Assembly (NCBI RefSeq): GCF_050699935.1
Contig: NZ_JBOHGB010000009.1
Coordinates: forward strand, 37,659 to 101,658
From: Actinophytocola sp050699935
GTDB taxonomy: Bacteria > Actinomycetota > Actinomycetes > Mycobacteriales > Pseudonocardiaceae
Direction of reading: 5' to 3'
DNA length: 64,000 nt
The notes beneath the pieces are model-generated. The model made no database searches. It saw only the letters and a list, made by a program, of their open reading frames with translations, and was not told where the DNA came from. Within the stretch, counting starts at the first letter, position 1. The number at the start of each line of letters is the position of its first letter. Positions 1 through 9,004 of the stretch are shown here, in pieces. Position numbers and translations under genes: made by a program.

Positions 1-593
1 ATGTAATGGGTGGTGACGATCAGCGTGACGCCGTTCTGCTTGAGCCGGAACAGCCGGTCCCACAGCAGGTGACGGGCCTGCGGGTCGAGGCCGGTGGTCG
101 GCTCGTCGAGCAGCATCAGCTCGGGGTCGTTGATCAGCGAGCGCGCGATCGTGAGCCGGCGCTTCATGCCACCCGACAGCGGCTCCACCTCGTCCTCGGC
201 CCGCTCGGTGAGCTGGGCGAAGTCGAGCAGCTCGGCCGCCTTCGCGCGGAGGTGGGACTTCGACAGGCCGAAGTAGCGGCCGTACACGTGCAGGTTCTGC
301 CGGACCGTCAGCTCGGAGTCGAGGTTGTCCTGCTGCGGCACGACACCCAGCCGCGCCCGGATCCGCGGCCCGTCGCGGTCGGGGTCCATGCCCAGCACCC
401 GCAGCTCGCCGTCCGAGCGCGGGGACACGCAGCCGACCATCCGCATCGTCGAGGACTTCCCGGCACCGTTGGGCCCCAGGAACCCGAACGCCTCGCCGCG
501 CCGCACCTCGACGTCGATCCCCCGCACCGCGACGAATTCGCCGAAGCGCTTGACCAGCCCCCGCGCCTGCACCAGCGCACCTTCATCTCCCAC
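1..593 (-). CDS. ABC transporter ATP-binding protein (NodI/DrrA-type), 3' end cut by window edge
   Basis: ATP-binding subunit of an ABC exporter that would power a separate membrane subunit lying beyond the left edge. Visible motifs, in order: Walker A (GPNGAGKSS, about residues 37-45), a Q-loop region (VVPQQDNLD), the signature SGGMKRRL, Walker B (LMLLDEPTTGLDP) and the start of the switch histidine (TTHY) at the window edge. The GGMKRRLTIARSL signature is typical of the NodI/DrrA drug and polysaccharide exporter group. GTG at 593 is the first start after an in-frame stop at 603-605; a later GTG at codon 8 is possible. The C-terminal third is missing because the window ends. The substrate cannot be told from this fragment. 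Confidence 0.85.
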   Translation of the reverse strand, partial: MGDEGALVQARGLVKRFGEFVAVRGIDVEVRRGEAFGFLGPNGAGKSSTMRMVGCVSPRSDGELRVLGMDPDRDGPRIRARLGVVPQQDNLDSELTVRQNLHVYGRYFGLSKSHLRAKAAELLDFAQLTERAEDEVEPLSGGMKRRLTIARSLINDPELMLLDEPTTGLDPQARHLLWDRLFRLKQNGVTLIVTTHY

Positions 594-735
594 GCCTGCA
601 GGCTACGTCTGGGCCCTGACAACTCCCGAACACTTGTCTCCTCACCCGGCGGTGGGGAGGCCCCTTCCTCTCACTGTGCGTCATGAGACATGATTGGACT
701 CGCCAGCTCGAACCACAGGAGAGGAGGGGGATTCC

Positions 736-930
736 GTGAACACGAACTCTCCCGAACCTGTCGAAACGAGCTTCACCTCTGATTTGATCGATCTCGGCGC
801 GGTGTCGCTGGGAACCTTGCGCAAACTGGACAGCGCGCAGGTTCGGGTAGCCTTGGATCGTGTCGTGCAGCAGACCGGCCGACCAACCAAGTCGATCGCT
901 GGTTGTTCCCAAGCCCACGGGATCGACTGA
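736..930 (+). CDS. FxsA-like ribosomal peptide (RiPP) precursor without the FxSxx tail
   Basis: A 64-residue peptide. Its core, from LIDLGAVSLGTLRKLDS to VRVALDRVV (residues 17-40), matches the leader pattern of the FxSxx-COOH precursor family: Asp/Leu followed by 'v.L..L..LD...l..AL.rvv'. Family members end in Phe-x-Ser-x-x; this one ends CSQAHGID, so the defining C-terminal motif is absent. GTG at 736 follows a strong AGGAG/GAGG ribosome site; an upstream ATG at 694 is in frame but has none. The gene lies 41 bp upstream of an HExxH modification enzyme, the expected partner of such precursors. Seen: sequence and spacing. Inferred: that it is a substrate. It could also be a degenerate precursor. 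Confidence 0.6.
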   Translation: MNTNSPEPVETSFTSDLIDLGAVSLGTLRKLDSAQVRVALDRVVQQTGRPTKSIAGCSQAHGID

Positions 931-971
931 TCCCGACGTGGTCCTGACATAGCATGGCCGAGGGTGCAGCC

Positions 972-2807
972 GTGCCTACCGATGAGCACCACGAAGGTTG
1001 CGGGTTCGCCTCGTATCACCTCTCCCGGTCCGCGATCGACGATCTGGCCAGTGGCTCTGCCCAGCCCACCGTGATCCAGCAACTTCAACAGGCGGAACGC
1101 AGCCGGCGGCTGCTGTTACTGCGGGCTCTGGACGAGAAGCTGACGAAGGACCCCACGCTGGTCGGCCCGCTGACGGCGCCGGACGACGTGTGGGAGTTGC
1201 TCGCGAGAGCCGAGCGCGTCGTACCGGAGGCAATGGACCTGCTGCTCGCACACCCGTACACCGGTGCCTGGGCGGGCTACGTCACCAGGCTGCTACGCGA
1301 CAAGATCACCGGTGTGTGCCCGCTGTGGATGCACGTGGGCCACCTGCATGCGCTCGCCGCGGCCGTCGCGATCCGGGGCGGGCTCTCGTTCGCCCTCCGT
1401 GTACCGGTGTGGGACGGCGGGGCCATCATCCCCACCGTGGGCATGGCGCGCCTGGCCGCCGATACGCCGTACTCGGTCGCCGACGTGCACGTCGACCGCG
1501 ACGTCGTGGAGATCAGCAACGCCGCGACCACCGTGCGCCTCCCACGCGACCACGCCGGGGACGCTACGAACTGGTGGGGCATGCGCACGCTGGCAACCCG
1601 CTCCGGACACCTCGCCCTCTCGGTACGGCTGGACGACCTCGACCCCTACCGAGGACTCTACGAACCGGTTCCGCCACAACGAATCGCGCGTGCGGACGTC
1701 GATGGCTGGCAGCACGTGCTCAACGAAGCGTGGCACATCGTGAGCCGCTGCCTGCCGGATCTCGCGGCCGGTTTCGCCACTGGTCTCCACTCGCTGGTCC
1801 CACGCCCAGCAGTCCCGTTGCGAACTCTGAGCGCGTCGACCGGTGAAGCGTTTGGCAGCGCAATCATCGCCCAGCCTGCCGACGCCGCCACGCTCGCCGC
1901 GACGCTGGTCCACGAGTTCCACCACAACCTGCTCGGCGGACTGCTGCACATGATCCCTCTGTACGAGCACGATCCCGCCGAGCGGTTCTACACATTGTGG
2001 CGGGACGACCCCCGGCCCATCGCCGGAGTGCTGAGCGGCATCCACGCGTTCTTCGGCGTCACCGCCTTCTGGCGAGCGTTGGGCCGAGACGACCCGGGCG
2101 AGGCCGAGCGCAGGGCCGGTTTCGAGTACGCCTACTGGCGCGACGGGACCTGGCGTGTGCTGCGGTCGTTGTCCGGTGACCCACACCTCACCGAGGCGGG
2201 GCAACGGTTCCTCGACAGCATCACCGCACGACTGCGGCCATGGCTGGACGAGCCGGTGCCGGCCGGCATGGCCGAGCTGGCTGGTGCCGCGGCGGCGGAT
2301 CATCATGCCGGGTGGCGGATCCGGCACCTGCGACCACCGGCCCGGACCGTGCAAAGCTACACCGACGCGTGGGTGGTCGGGCGGCAACGTCCGAGCCTCA
2401 CGGAGCCCGACGGACGACTGACGCCAACGCCGATCCCGGACGGCTCGTGGTGCGGTGCGCGCACCGACCTGATCCGCGCCGGCCTCGCCGTGGCCGAGCC
2501 GGATCCCGAGGAGATCACCTTGATGGTCCCCGATGCCACACGGGCGGACGTGGCCTACGTGTCAGGCCACAACGACCGAGCCATCCATGGCTACCGAAGT
2601 GAACTGGCCGAGGACGGCAATCGGCCCGATTCCTGGGTCGGCCTCGGCCTCGCGCTGTCGGCACGCGAACCGGGCGCGGACGCCGCGCGGGCGCTCTTGC
2701 GGTGTCCGGAGCTGGTCCGAGCGGTGCACCGCAGCATCAGGAGCCGAACCGGAACGCCACCGGCACCCGAGGAGCTGGCGGACTGGATCGGCAGGTCCGG
2801 CTGCTGA
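972..2807 (+). CDS. HExxH-motif peptide-modifying protein (putative aKG-HExxH-type peptide beta-hydroxylase)
   Basis: A 611-residue protein with the HExxH-domain signature found beside FxSxx-COOH precursors: HEFHH at residues 314-318, followed by NLLGGLLHMIPLY, then WRDDPRP and a glycine/histidine helix (SGIHAFFGVTAFW). The two His and the Glu are the expected metal ligands. Members of this family have been described as iron/2-oxoglutarate-dependent peptide beta-hydroxylases, so the likely reaction is oxidation of the small peptide encoded just upstream. The GTG start at 972 has GAGGG seven bases before it; an in-frame ATG at 954 has no clear ribosome site. The last part (about residues 500-611) resembles no motif I recognise. 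Its stop lies 24 bp from the stop of the convergent FxsT-like gene. Confidence 0.75.
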   Translation: MPTDEHHEGCGFASYHLSRSAIDDLASGSAQPTVIQQLQQAERSRRLLLLRALDEKLTKDPTLVGPLTAPDDVWELLARAERVVPEAMDLLLAHPYTGAWAGYVTRLLRDKITGVCPLWMHVGHLHALAAAVAIRGGLSFALRVPVWDGGAIIPTVGMARLAADTPYSVADVHVDRDVVEISNAATTVRLPRDHAGDATNWWGMRTLATRSGHLALSVRLDDLDPYRGLYEPVPPQRIARADVDGWQHVLNEAWHIVSRCLPDLAAGFATGLHSLVPRPAVPLRTLSASTGEAFGSAIIAQPADAATLAATLVHEFHHNLLGGLLHMIPLYEHDPAERFYTLWRDDPRPIAGVLSGIHAFFGVTAFWRALGRDDPGEAERRAGFEYAYWRDGTWRVLRSLSGDPHLTEAGQRFLDSITARLRPWLDEPVPAGMAELAGAAAADHHAGWRIRHLRPPARTVQSYTDAWVVGRQRPSLTEPDGRLTPTPIPDGSWCGARTDLIRAGLAVAEPDPEEITLMVPDATRADVAYVSGHNDRAIHGYRSELAEDGNRPDSWVGLGLALSAREPGADAARALLRCPELVRAVHRSIRSRTGTPPAPEELADWIGRSGC

Positions 2808-2831
2808 CTCTCACCAAGCCAGGATGCCCGA

Positions 2832-5800
2832 TCAGCTGGGTAGCGGATCGATTTCGCAATTGGCCCGTATTTGCTGATCGGCACCGATTGTCGCGGGATG
2901 CTCTTCGCCAAGCGCATATCGGTACCGCTCGATCGTTGCCGCGTGCTGACTCCTGGCTTCCGCCTCACGACCCACCGACTTCAGGTCGAGGGCGACGTTG
3001 AGTCCTGCCGCCAGTGCCGTGGGGTGATCGCTGCCGAGCACGCGCCTGGCCCTCTCCAGCGCCTCGACACCGAGCGAGAGTGCTGCCTCCCGATTCTTCA
3101 ATGCGGCGAGATCACTGGCCAAGTTGATCGCGCATGCCATGGCGTACGGATGGTCCGGGCCGAGCACGATCCGCAACTCCTCTAGGCATCGCTCGTCGAC
3201 CTGCTGAGCCCCGACCGCGTCTCCGCGCATCCGGAACGTCACCGCGAGATCGATCGCCGCGGCCATGGTGTGCGGATGCCGCTCGCCGAGGTTGTCGCGA
3301 TACCGCCCGTGGGTCCCCTCCCCGAACGACTGCGCCTCGTCCAGGTCGCCCGCATGCCGCAGGTCGATCGAATACGCGAGCGCACACGCCATCGTGTTCG
3401 GATGGTCGTCCCCGTATCGGTTCCGGAGCAACTCGATCACGTGCTTCGACAGCTCGATCGCACCGTGGTGATCGCCCGCTTTCCGCCGCGCCACGGCGAG
3501 GTAGACGAGCCTGCGAAGGGTGTCAGCCTTGTCCCGCTGCCGCCACCTGTTCTCACCGAGTAGCTCACGCACCCGTTCCGTGAATTTCTCGTGCTCGTCG
3601 CGGGCACGCTTGTAGTCGCCGAGCTCGCGAAGGTCGATATACATTCCGCTCTGAGTGTTCAGCGTGTCCACGCTGTCATATCCGAGGACCTCGGCGCGGC
3701 GCTCGCTCGTCTTCCGGTCAAGCTCGTACGCCCTGCGGTAGTCACCACACAAGCGGATGCTGACCGCGAGGTCATGCGCCGTCTGCAGCGTGACGGGATC
3801 GTCGCCACCGTACAGCGCGTGGGCCTTTTCATATATACGCTCGTTGAGCTCTCTGGCACGCAGGAAATCACCGGCCGTGCGCACGTCCACGGCGACCCGC
3901 AGCTCGGCGATGATCGTTTCCTCACTGTCCTGCCCGGACACCCTCATGCGCGCCTCCAGGGTGCGCAAGTTCAGCTCCGCTGCTTCGGAGTACCGTCCTA
4001 GGGCCCACAGGTACAGGCCCAGATAACTGCTGGCCTCGAGCACCTGGAGATCGGTGTCACCGAGCGCCACCCGCCACCGCTCAAGCGCGCGGGCGGCGAG
4101 CTCCGCGGCCTCCGAGTGATCGCCCCAGAAGTAGAGGAACTGCATCAGGTTGATGACGAGCTGCCGGACCCACGCATCGTCGCACTGGACTAGGTCGGAG
4201 GAGTAGACGTGCGGCCAGATGTCCTGGTACCGCGGCCACCACTTGGACGACCTCGGCTCGTTGGGGTCCAGGTTGGCCAGCAACACATGCGCGACGTGCT
4301 GCCGATCGTGGCGCATCTCCTCGCTCATCCGATTCCTGAGCACCACCTGCACGAGCCTGTGCAGCTGCAGCGTGTTCGTCCGATGGTCGATCTTGGCGAG
4401 GCTGTACCGGTTGATGTCGCGAATGGCCCGGCCGAGGTGCATGGGATCGCGAAGTGCAGCCTCCAGCTCCGGCGACATCCGAATGCCGCGAACCCCGTTG
4501 AAGAGGGTACGAGTGATCGGTTCGGGCGCGAAGAACGCACACACCTGGAGAAGCTGGTGGGCAGCCGGGTTTCGTTTCTCCAGAACGTCGGACGACACGT
4601 CCCAAGCGGCCGACACGGGTATCTCGTACACCGCCGGCGCCGGCCTACTGGAAATCTCGACGACTTTCTCGTCGAACAGTTTCAGGTATTCGCTGACCGG
4701 CATCCCTGTCGCGGCCCGCCACGCCGCAGCCTGCGCGACGGCCAGGGGCAGGTCACCCAGCTTCTCCGCGAGCTCGTCGGCGTCGCGGGTGTAGATGTCG
4801 GGCCCACGCTTGCGCAGTAGGGCGACGCTCTCCTCGCGACGGAAGACAGTTACTTCGAGCGGATCGGCGACCCTGGCCCATTCCGGGTTGCGTGAGGTGA
4901 TGAGTATTTGGCCGGGACCGTTCGTCGGGAAATACTCGCGAATGACGTCGACGCTTTCCGCGGCGTCGAAGACCAGCAGCCACCGCGAGTACGGCTCGCC
5001 CGAGCGCAGTGCCTCCCGAACGGCGGGGACCGCCGTGTGCACCTCCGACGAACCGGGCAGGTCGAGTTGTCGCGCCAGCTCGGCGAGTGCCTTTCGCACC
5101 TGGGACATCTGTGCGGCCTGGATCCACCAGACGATGTCGTAGTCGTCCAGATGCCGGTAGACGTACTCGACCGCGACCTGCGTCTTCCCGATACCGCCCA
5201 TTTCGTGTAGCGCGGCGGGAAGCACAGCCGTCGTACGGCCGGCCGACAGGCGCTCCCTGAGCCGGTCAAGGAGTTCGATCCGCCCGGTGAAGAGAATGTT
5301 CCTGGGTGGCACGTCGCCCCAGAACGCCGGTACCCGCTCATCACGAGTCTGGGCCTGGAACTGCTCGCCGTGGACCGGCGATGGGATGGGCAGCGTAGCC
5401 GGCGTGCCGCCGGGGTGGCGAGGCTCCGGGTGCGACACCCGCGCCGGCCCGACCTCTTCAACCGAGGTGCTGTTCTTACTCGCCGGTATCGCCGGCTGTG
5501 TCCGATCGCCGGTCGCGGGCCGGTGGCCATCGCCCAGCACGAGTGAGTCTGGATCGGGATAGCCCGGTTCCACCTCGCCGGCAAAACCATCATTCTCCGT
5601 GACCGTGACCAGCAGACGCTGAGTGTCGACTCGAGTGAAGGTCCTGGGTCGGTGTGCCAAGCCATCCGAAACCAGCGGGCCGGTCCCGCGCTGCCCGCGC
5701 AGAAGGAGCCATGCGGACGAGCTGGTTTCCTTTACCTCGACCGCGATCCGCGTGTACTGGTCGGGGTTGGCTGCCGGATCCTGGCGAATCACCTCTTGAT

Positions 5801-6269
5801 AGAAGCGGTCGGACGCGATGATGGCCAGCGTCGCGTTCGACCTGCGCAACGCGTTCTTGGCGTCCTCGGCATCCACGATGCGGAAGGTGAAATTGACCGC
5901 AGGGCTCACCACGCCGTGCTCGTTGATTTGGACCTCACCGTCGTGCAGCGCCACGCGGAGTTGCACGACCGCGGCCTCGGAGTGAATCGCGTTGTGCCTC
6001 TTGAGCCCCGCCTCCAACCTGTCCGGCAGTCGATCGGCCACCAGCCGCTTGGGAATATCAGGTGATAACAGGACCAGAACACCATCACCCCGGTCCGCGA
6101 CGACACAATCGTCCGCCGTCAGGTCGATACCGGCCTCGACGAATGCCTGCGCCAACATCCGGTACAGGCTGCCGTGCATCTCATCCTGGTGCGTCGACGT
6201 GCGCGCGGAACTGGTGAACCCCGCGATATCGACCACGATGATCGTCCGGTGCAACGGCAGCTCCATCAT
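2832..6269 (-). CDS. FxsT-like protein, copy 1 (intact): cyclase-like domain + NB-ARC NTPase + tetratricopeptide repeats
   Basis: A 1145-residue three-part protein. Residues 1-190 resemble a class III nucleotide cyclase: DIAGFT and RGDG supply the two metal-binding aspartates and VNFTFR keeps the Asn/Arg pair, but the usual adenine-specifying Lys before GD is missing, so activity is uncertain. About residues 320-600 form a STAND/NB-ARC NTPase: GxxFTGR entry, Walker A GGIGKTQ near residue 355, Walker B LLVFDAAE, ITSRN sensor and a GDLPLA motif. From about 660 to the end are Kinesin-light-chain-like TPRs, finishing with the tail NCEIDPLPS. The WGxxPPRN-FTGR entry and the layout match the tetratricopeptide protein of FxSxx-COOH systems. 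ATG 6269 (or 6266) lies seven bases after GGGAGGG. Confidence 0.8.
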   Translation of the reverse strand: MMELPLHRTIIVVDIAGFTSSARTSTHQDEMHGSLYRMLAQAFVEAGIDLTADDCVVADRGDGVLVLLSPDIPKRLVADRLPDRLEAGLKRHNAIHSEAAVVQLRVALHDGEVQINEHGVVSPAVNFTFRIVDAEDAKNALRRSNATLAIIASDRFYQEVIRQDPAANPDQYTRIAVEVKETSSSAWLLLRGQRGTGPLVSDGLAHRPRTFTRVDTQRLLVTVTENDGFAGEVEPGYPDPDSLVLGDGHRPATGDRTQPAIPASKNSTSVEEVGPARVSHPEPRHPGGTPATLPIPSPVHGEQFQAQTRDERVPAFWGDVPPRNILFTGRIELLDRLRERLSAGRTTAVLPAALHEMGGIGKTQVAVEYVYRHLDDYDIVWWIQAAQMSQVRKALAELARQLDLPGSSEVHTAVPAVREALRSGEPYSRWLLVFDAAESVDVIREYFPTNGPGQILITSRNPEWARVADPLEVTVFRREESVALLRKRGPDIYTRDADELAEKLGDLPLAVAQAAAWRAATGMPVSEYLKLFDEKVVEISSRPAPAVYEIPVSAAWDVSSDVLEKRNPAAHQLLQVCAFFAPEPITRTLFNGVRGIRMSPELEAALRDPMHLGRAIRDINRYSLAKIDHRTNTLQLHRLVQVVLRNRMSEEMRHDRQHVAHVLLANLDPNEPRSSKWWPRYQDIWPHVYSSDLVQCDDAWVRQLVINLMQFLYFWGDHSEAAELAARALERWRVALGDTDLQVLEASSYLGLYLWALGRYSEAAELNLRTLEARMRVSGQDSEETIIAELRVAVDVRTAGDFLRARELNERIYEKAHALYGGDDPVTLQTAHDLAVSIRLCGDYRRAYELDRKTSERRAEVLGYDSVDTLNTQSGMYIDLRELGDYKRARDEHEKFTERVRELLGENRWRQRDKADTLRRLVYLAVARRKAGDHHGAIELSKHVIELLRNRYGDDHPNTMACALAYSIDLRHAGDLDEAQSFGEGTHGRYRDNLGERHPHTMAAAIDLAVTFRMRGDAVGAQQVDERCLEELRIVLGPDHPYAMACAINLASDLAALKNREAALSLGVEALERARRVLGSDHPTALAAGLNVALDLKSVGREAEARSQHAATIERYRYALGEEHPATIGADQQIRANCEIDPLPS

Positions 6270-6320
6270 TGGCCATCCCTCCCGTCCGACCTCGTGGTCG
6301 GCGCGCACCGGCAGTCACTA

Positions 6321-6357
6321 ATTTCATCATGACTTCGGCCGGCTGGACAGCGGTCAA
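6321..6357 (-). promoter_or_regulatory. Conserved upstream block of FxsT-like copy 1 (probable promoter)
   Basis: On the minus strand a TTGACC box (6357-6352), a CTGTCC box and the string CCGGCCGAAGTC run into TGATGAAAT, 52 bp upstream of the start codon. The same block stands 53 bp upstream of copy 3 (11819-11855) with few changes, although the DNA around it has diverged. TTGACC is a good -35; the -10 is not clear at normal spacing. Conservation of position suggests a shared promoter or operator, but recent duplication alone could explain it. Confidence 0.45.
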
Positions 6358-6428
6358 GGTGGCAGACAGGCGTGATGAATTGCCTTCCGGAACGGTGCTT
6401 GCGGGCCGCACCGTTCACGGCCCGCAAG

Positions 6429-8654
6429 CTAGCCGCACCCGAACATGGGCAGGGGATCGAGGTCGCAGTCAACCCGAGTGCCTGCCCGCGCGCGGTCGGT
6501 CGTGAGGTTGAGCCGGGCGGCGAGGGTGATCGGATGGTCCGCCCCGAGGGTCTGCTCGGCCCGCTCGTGTGCGTCGGTGCCCGTGCTCACGGCGGCGTCG
6601 AGGTCGCCCAGGTCCGACAGGTCGCTCGCGAGGTTGATCGCACAGGCGATCGCGTGGGGGTGGTCCTCGCCGAGGGACGAGGGAGGTGTGCAGCTGCTCG
6701 AGCGTATGCTCATTGAGCTCCCGAGCGGCCGCCGCGTCGCCGCGCGAGCGCAGCGTCACCGCCGCGTTGGCATCCGCCACCGAGATCAGCGGGTGGCCCT
6801 CGCGGAGCGCGCGCCGGTACCCGTCGCAGGCGCGTTTCCCGAGCTCGTGTGACTCCTCGAGCCGCTCCGCGTGCCGGAGGTCCGTCGCGTGGCCGACGGC
6901 ACAGGCCAGCGTGCCGGGGTGGTCGGCCTCGTACGCCCGGGCCAGCAGCTCGTACGTCCGGCCGGACAGGCGGAGCGCGCGCGGGTGGTCGCCCGCCTTG
7001 CGCAGCACCACGGCGAGGTAGGCCTGCCGCAGCAGCGTGCCCGGTGCGGCGTCGCCGGTCAGGTCGAGAAGCAGGCCGGCGACCTTCCGGTGCCCGTCGA
7101 GCGCCGCTTCGTACTCACCGAGCTCCCGGCGGTCCATGAACATGCCGCTGCGGGTGTTGAGCGTGTCCGTGCTTCGCTCGCCGAGCACGGCGGACCGCTG
7201 CTGCCACGTGGTGGTGTCCAGGTCGAGCGCGGCCCGGTAGTCGCCACACAGCCGGGTGACGACGGCGCGGTCGTGTGCCGTCTGCAGCCTGATCGGGTCG
7301 TCCTCGGCGAACAACCGGCCGGTCTCTTCGTGGATCGCGACGTTGAGGTCGCGGGCGGCGCGGAAGTCGCCTCGGGTCCGCATGTCCACCGCGACCCGTA
7401 ACCGCGCCAGGATGGTCTCCGGTGCCCCCTCACCGGACACCTCGCGGCGCACGGCGAGCGTGCGCTGGTTGATCTCGGCCGCGTCCTCGTAACGGCCGAG
7501 TGCCCGCAGGAACAGACGTCGGTAGCTGGCCAGGTCGAGGCTGTGCGGACCGGTCTCGTCGGCCCGGCCCCACGCCTCCCACGCGCGCGCCGCGAGATCG
7601 GCGGCCTCCTGCTGGCGACCGCTGACGTACAGGTAGCGAGCCAGGTTCACCACGAGCGCACGGCCGGCGTGTGCGTCGACGTCTGCCAGGTGCGGCACCA
7701 CGACGTGGGGCAGGAGCTCCCGGTAGCGCGGCCAGGACCCGGGGGAGGTCGGGTCACGCGGGTCGAGACCGGTCAGCAGCCGGCATCGTCGAGGCGGGCG
7801 CCTTCCCGTTGCTCGGCGGTCATCCGGCCACGGAGCACCGCACGCACTAGTGGATGGATCCGGACCGCACCGGCCGGGTCGTCGACGGTCACCAGGCCCC
7901 GCTCGATCCCCGCCCGCAGCGCGGCGCTCAGCTCCGCGGGAGTCGGTGCGGCGGTCCCGGTGCCGGCGAACCAGGCGAGCACGATCGGCGCCGAGCCGAA
8001 GAAGGCGCACCGCTGGAGGAACTCGTGGATCGCCGGGTGTTCGGTCGGCAGCGCGTCGAGCCAGGCCAACGAGGCGTCCGCCGCGTCCGCACTGCGTACC
8101 CAGACCTCCACTGAGCCGTCACCGTCCGACACCGTGACCTTGCGATACGACTCGACACCGGAATCCCCGGCGACGACCTCGTGGTAAAGGCGGCTGCTCA
8201 GCACGACGTCGAGCCCGCCCGCGGACCGCGCCGATTCCGGCTCCGCCGCGACGGCGTCCAGAAGCCGGGACGCGGAATCCACGGCCGAGTCGGCGCCCGA
8301 CGACTCGCCCGACACGTCGCCGGTATCGAGCATGAGGCGAAATCGCGTGGCCGGACCGATTTCGACGGTCTCGGCATACCGGTGCAAGGCCGCCGTCAAC
8401 CGGTTCGGCAGCACTTCGACGAATGCCGTCTTCGGCACGTCCGGCGAAGCGAGAATCGATATCCGGTCGCCCTGAACCATCGCCGTGCATCGCGTCCAGT
8501 CGATCTCCGAGTCGGCCAAAGCCGGTCGCAGCACGTGGTCGATGACGGCGGGCGCTATTTCCCGGCTCTCGTCCGGGGAATTCGCCCCGCCGGTAGAATT
8601 GGCAACATGCAACAACGCGATCGCGTAATCCGTTGCCGGCGACTGCTTGGGCAC
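6429..8654 (-). pseudogene. FxsT-like protein, copy 2: NTPase domain deleted, two frameshifts
   Basis: Homologous to copies 1 and 3 but broken. The first frame (8654 to about 7785) has a diverged cyclase-like domain (DRISILASPDV, SAVDSASRLLDA) that passes in frame straight into the winged-helix region after the NTPase (AIHEFLQRCAFFGSAP). Walker A, Walker B and the sensor region are all absent. That frame stops at 7773; the TPR region continues in another frame from about 7785 to 6690, and a second shift near 6674-6676 (a run of three G) returns to the frame ending in CDLDPLPMFGCG. GTG 8654 has a good GAAGGGA site, so the N-terminal 293 residues could still be made. The shifts could be sequencing errors; the missing NTPase could not. 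Confidence 0.8.
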
Positions 8655-8790
8655 AGCGATCCCTTCTGACCAGACGCGTCTCGTTTGGAGCGTCGAACGC
8701 GCGCCCCAGCGCCGCGCGGCCTAGTGCCCTGGGCTCACACGATCAATACGGTCGACCAGCGTCGCATGTCGTGCTCAAATCGTACTCGAG

Positions 8791-8812
8791 ATCACCTGGT
8801 GTACAAGGTGAT
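8791..8812. repeat. Inverted repeat upstream of FxsT-like copy 2
   Basis: Perfect 7-bp arms ATCACCT and AGGTGAT separated by eight bases, 137 bp upstream of the copy 2 start codon in an otherwise featureless 350-bp gap (8655-9004). The size fits a dimeric repressor site, or a small hairpin at the end of copy 3 transcripts. No homologous copy was found beside copies 1 or 3. Confidence 0.35.
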
Positions 8813-8843
8813 TGCAGCATCAGGGATCCCCGCGACCAGACTA

Positions 8844-8882
8844 TGTGACAGATGCCGGCGGTCAGCGTGTCAGCCTGTCACA
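8844..8882. repeat. Inverted repeat TGTGACAG ... CTGTCACA
   Basis: Perfect 8-bp arms at 8844-8851 and 8875-8882 with a 23-base loop, in the same copy 3/copy 2 gap. It lies 122 bp downstream of the copy 3 stop, so a hairpin or a regulator site are both possible. There is no T-run, so a classical terminator is not obvious. Confidence 0.3.
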
Positions 8883-9004
8883 CAGAAGGCTGAGCGCAGG
8901 CGTGCGAGCGTCCCACAGGGACACAACCGCGGCCCGTGCCGGCCCCGCGACCGGAAGGGCTGGCATCGAATTCCGCGGTCGCGGTTTTCGACAATGGAGA
9001 CCGA

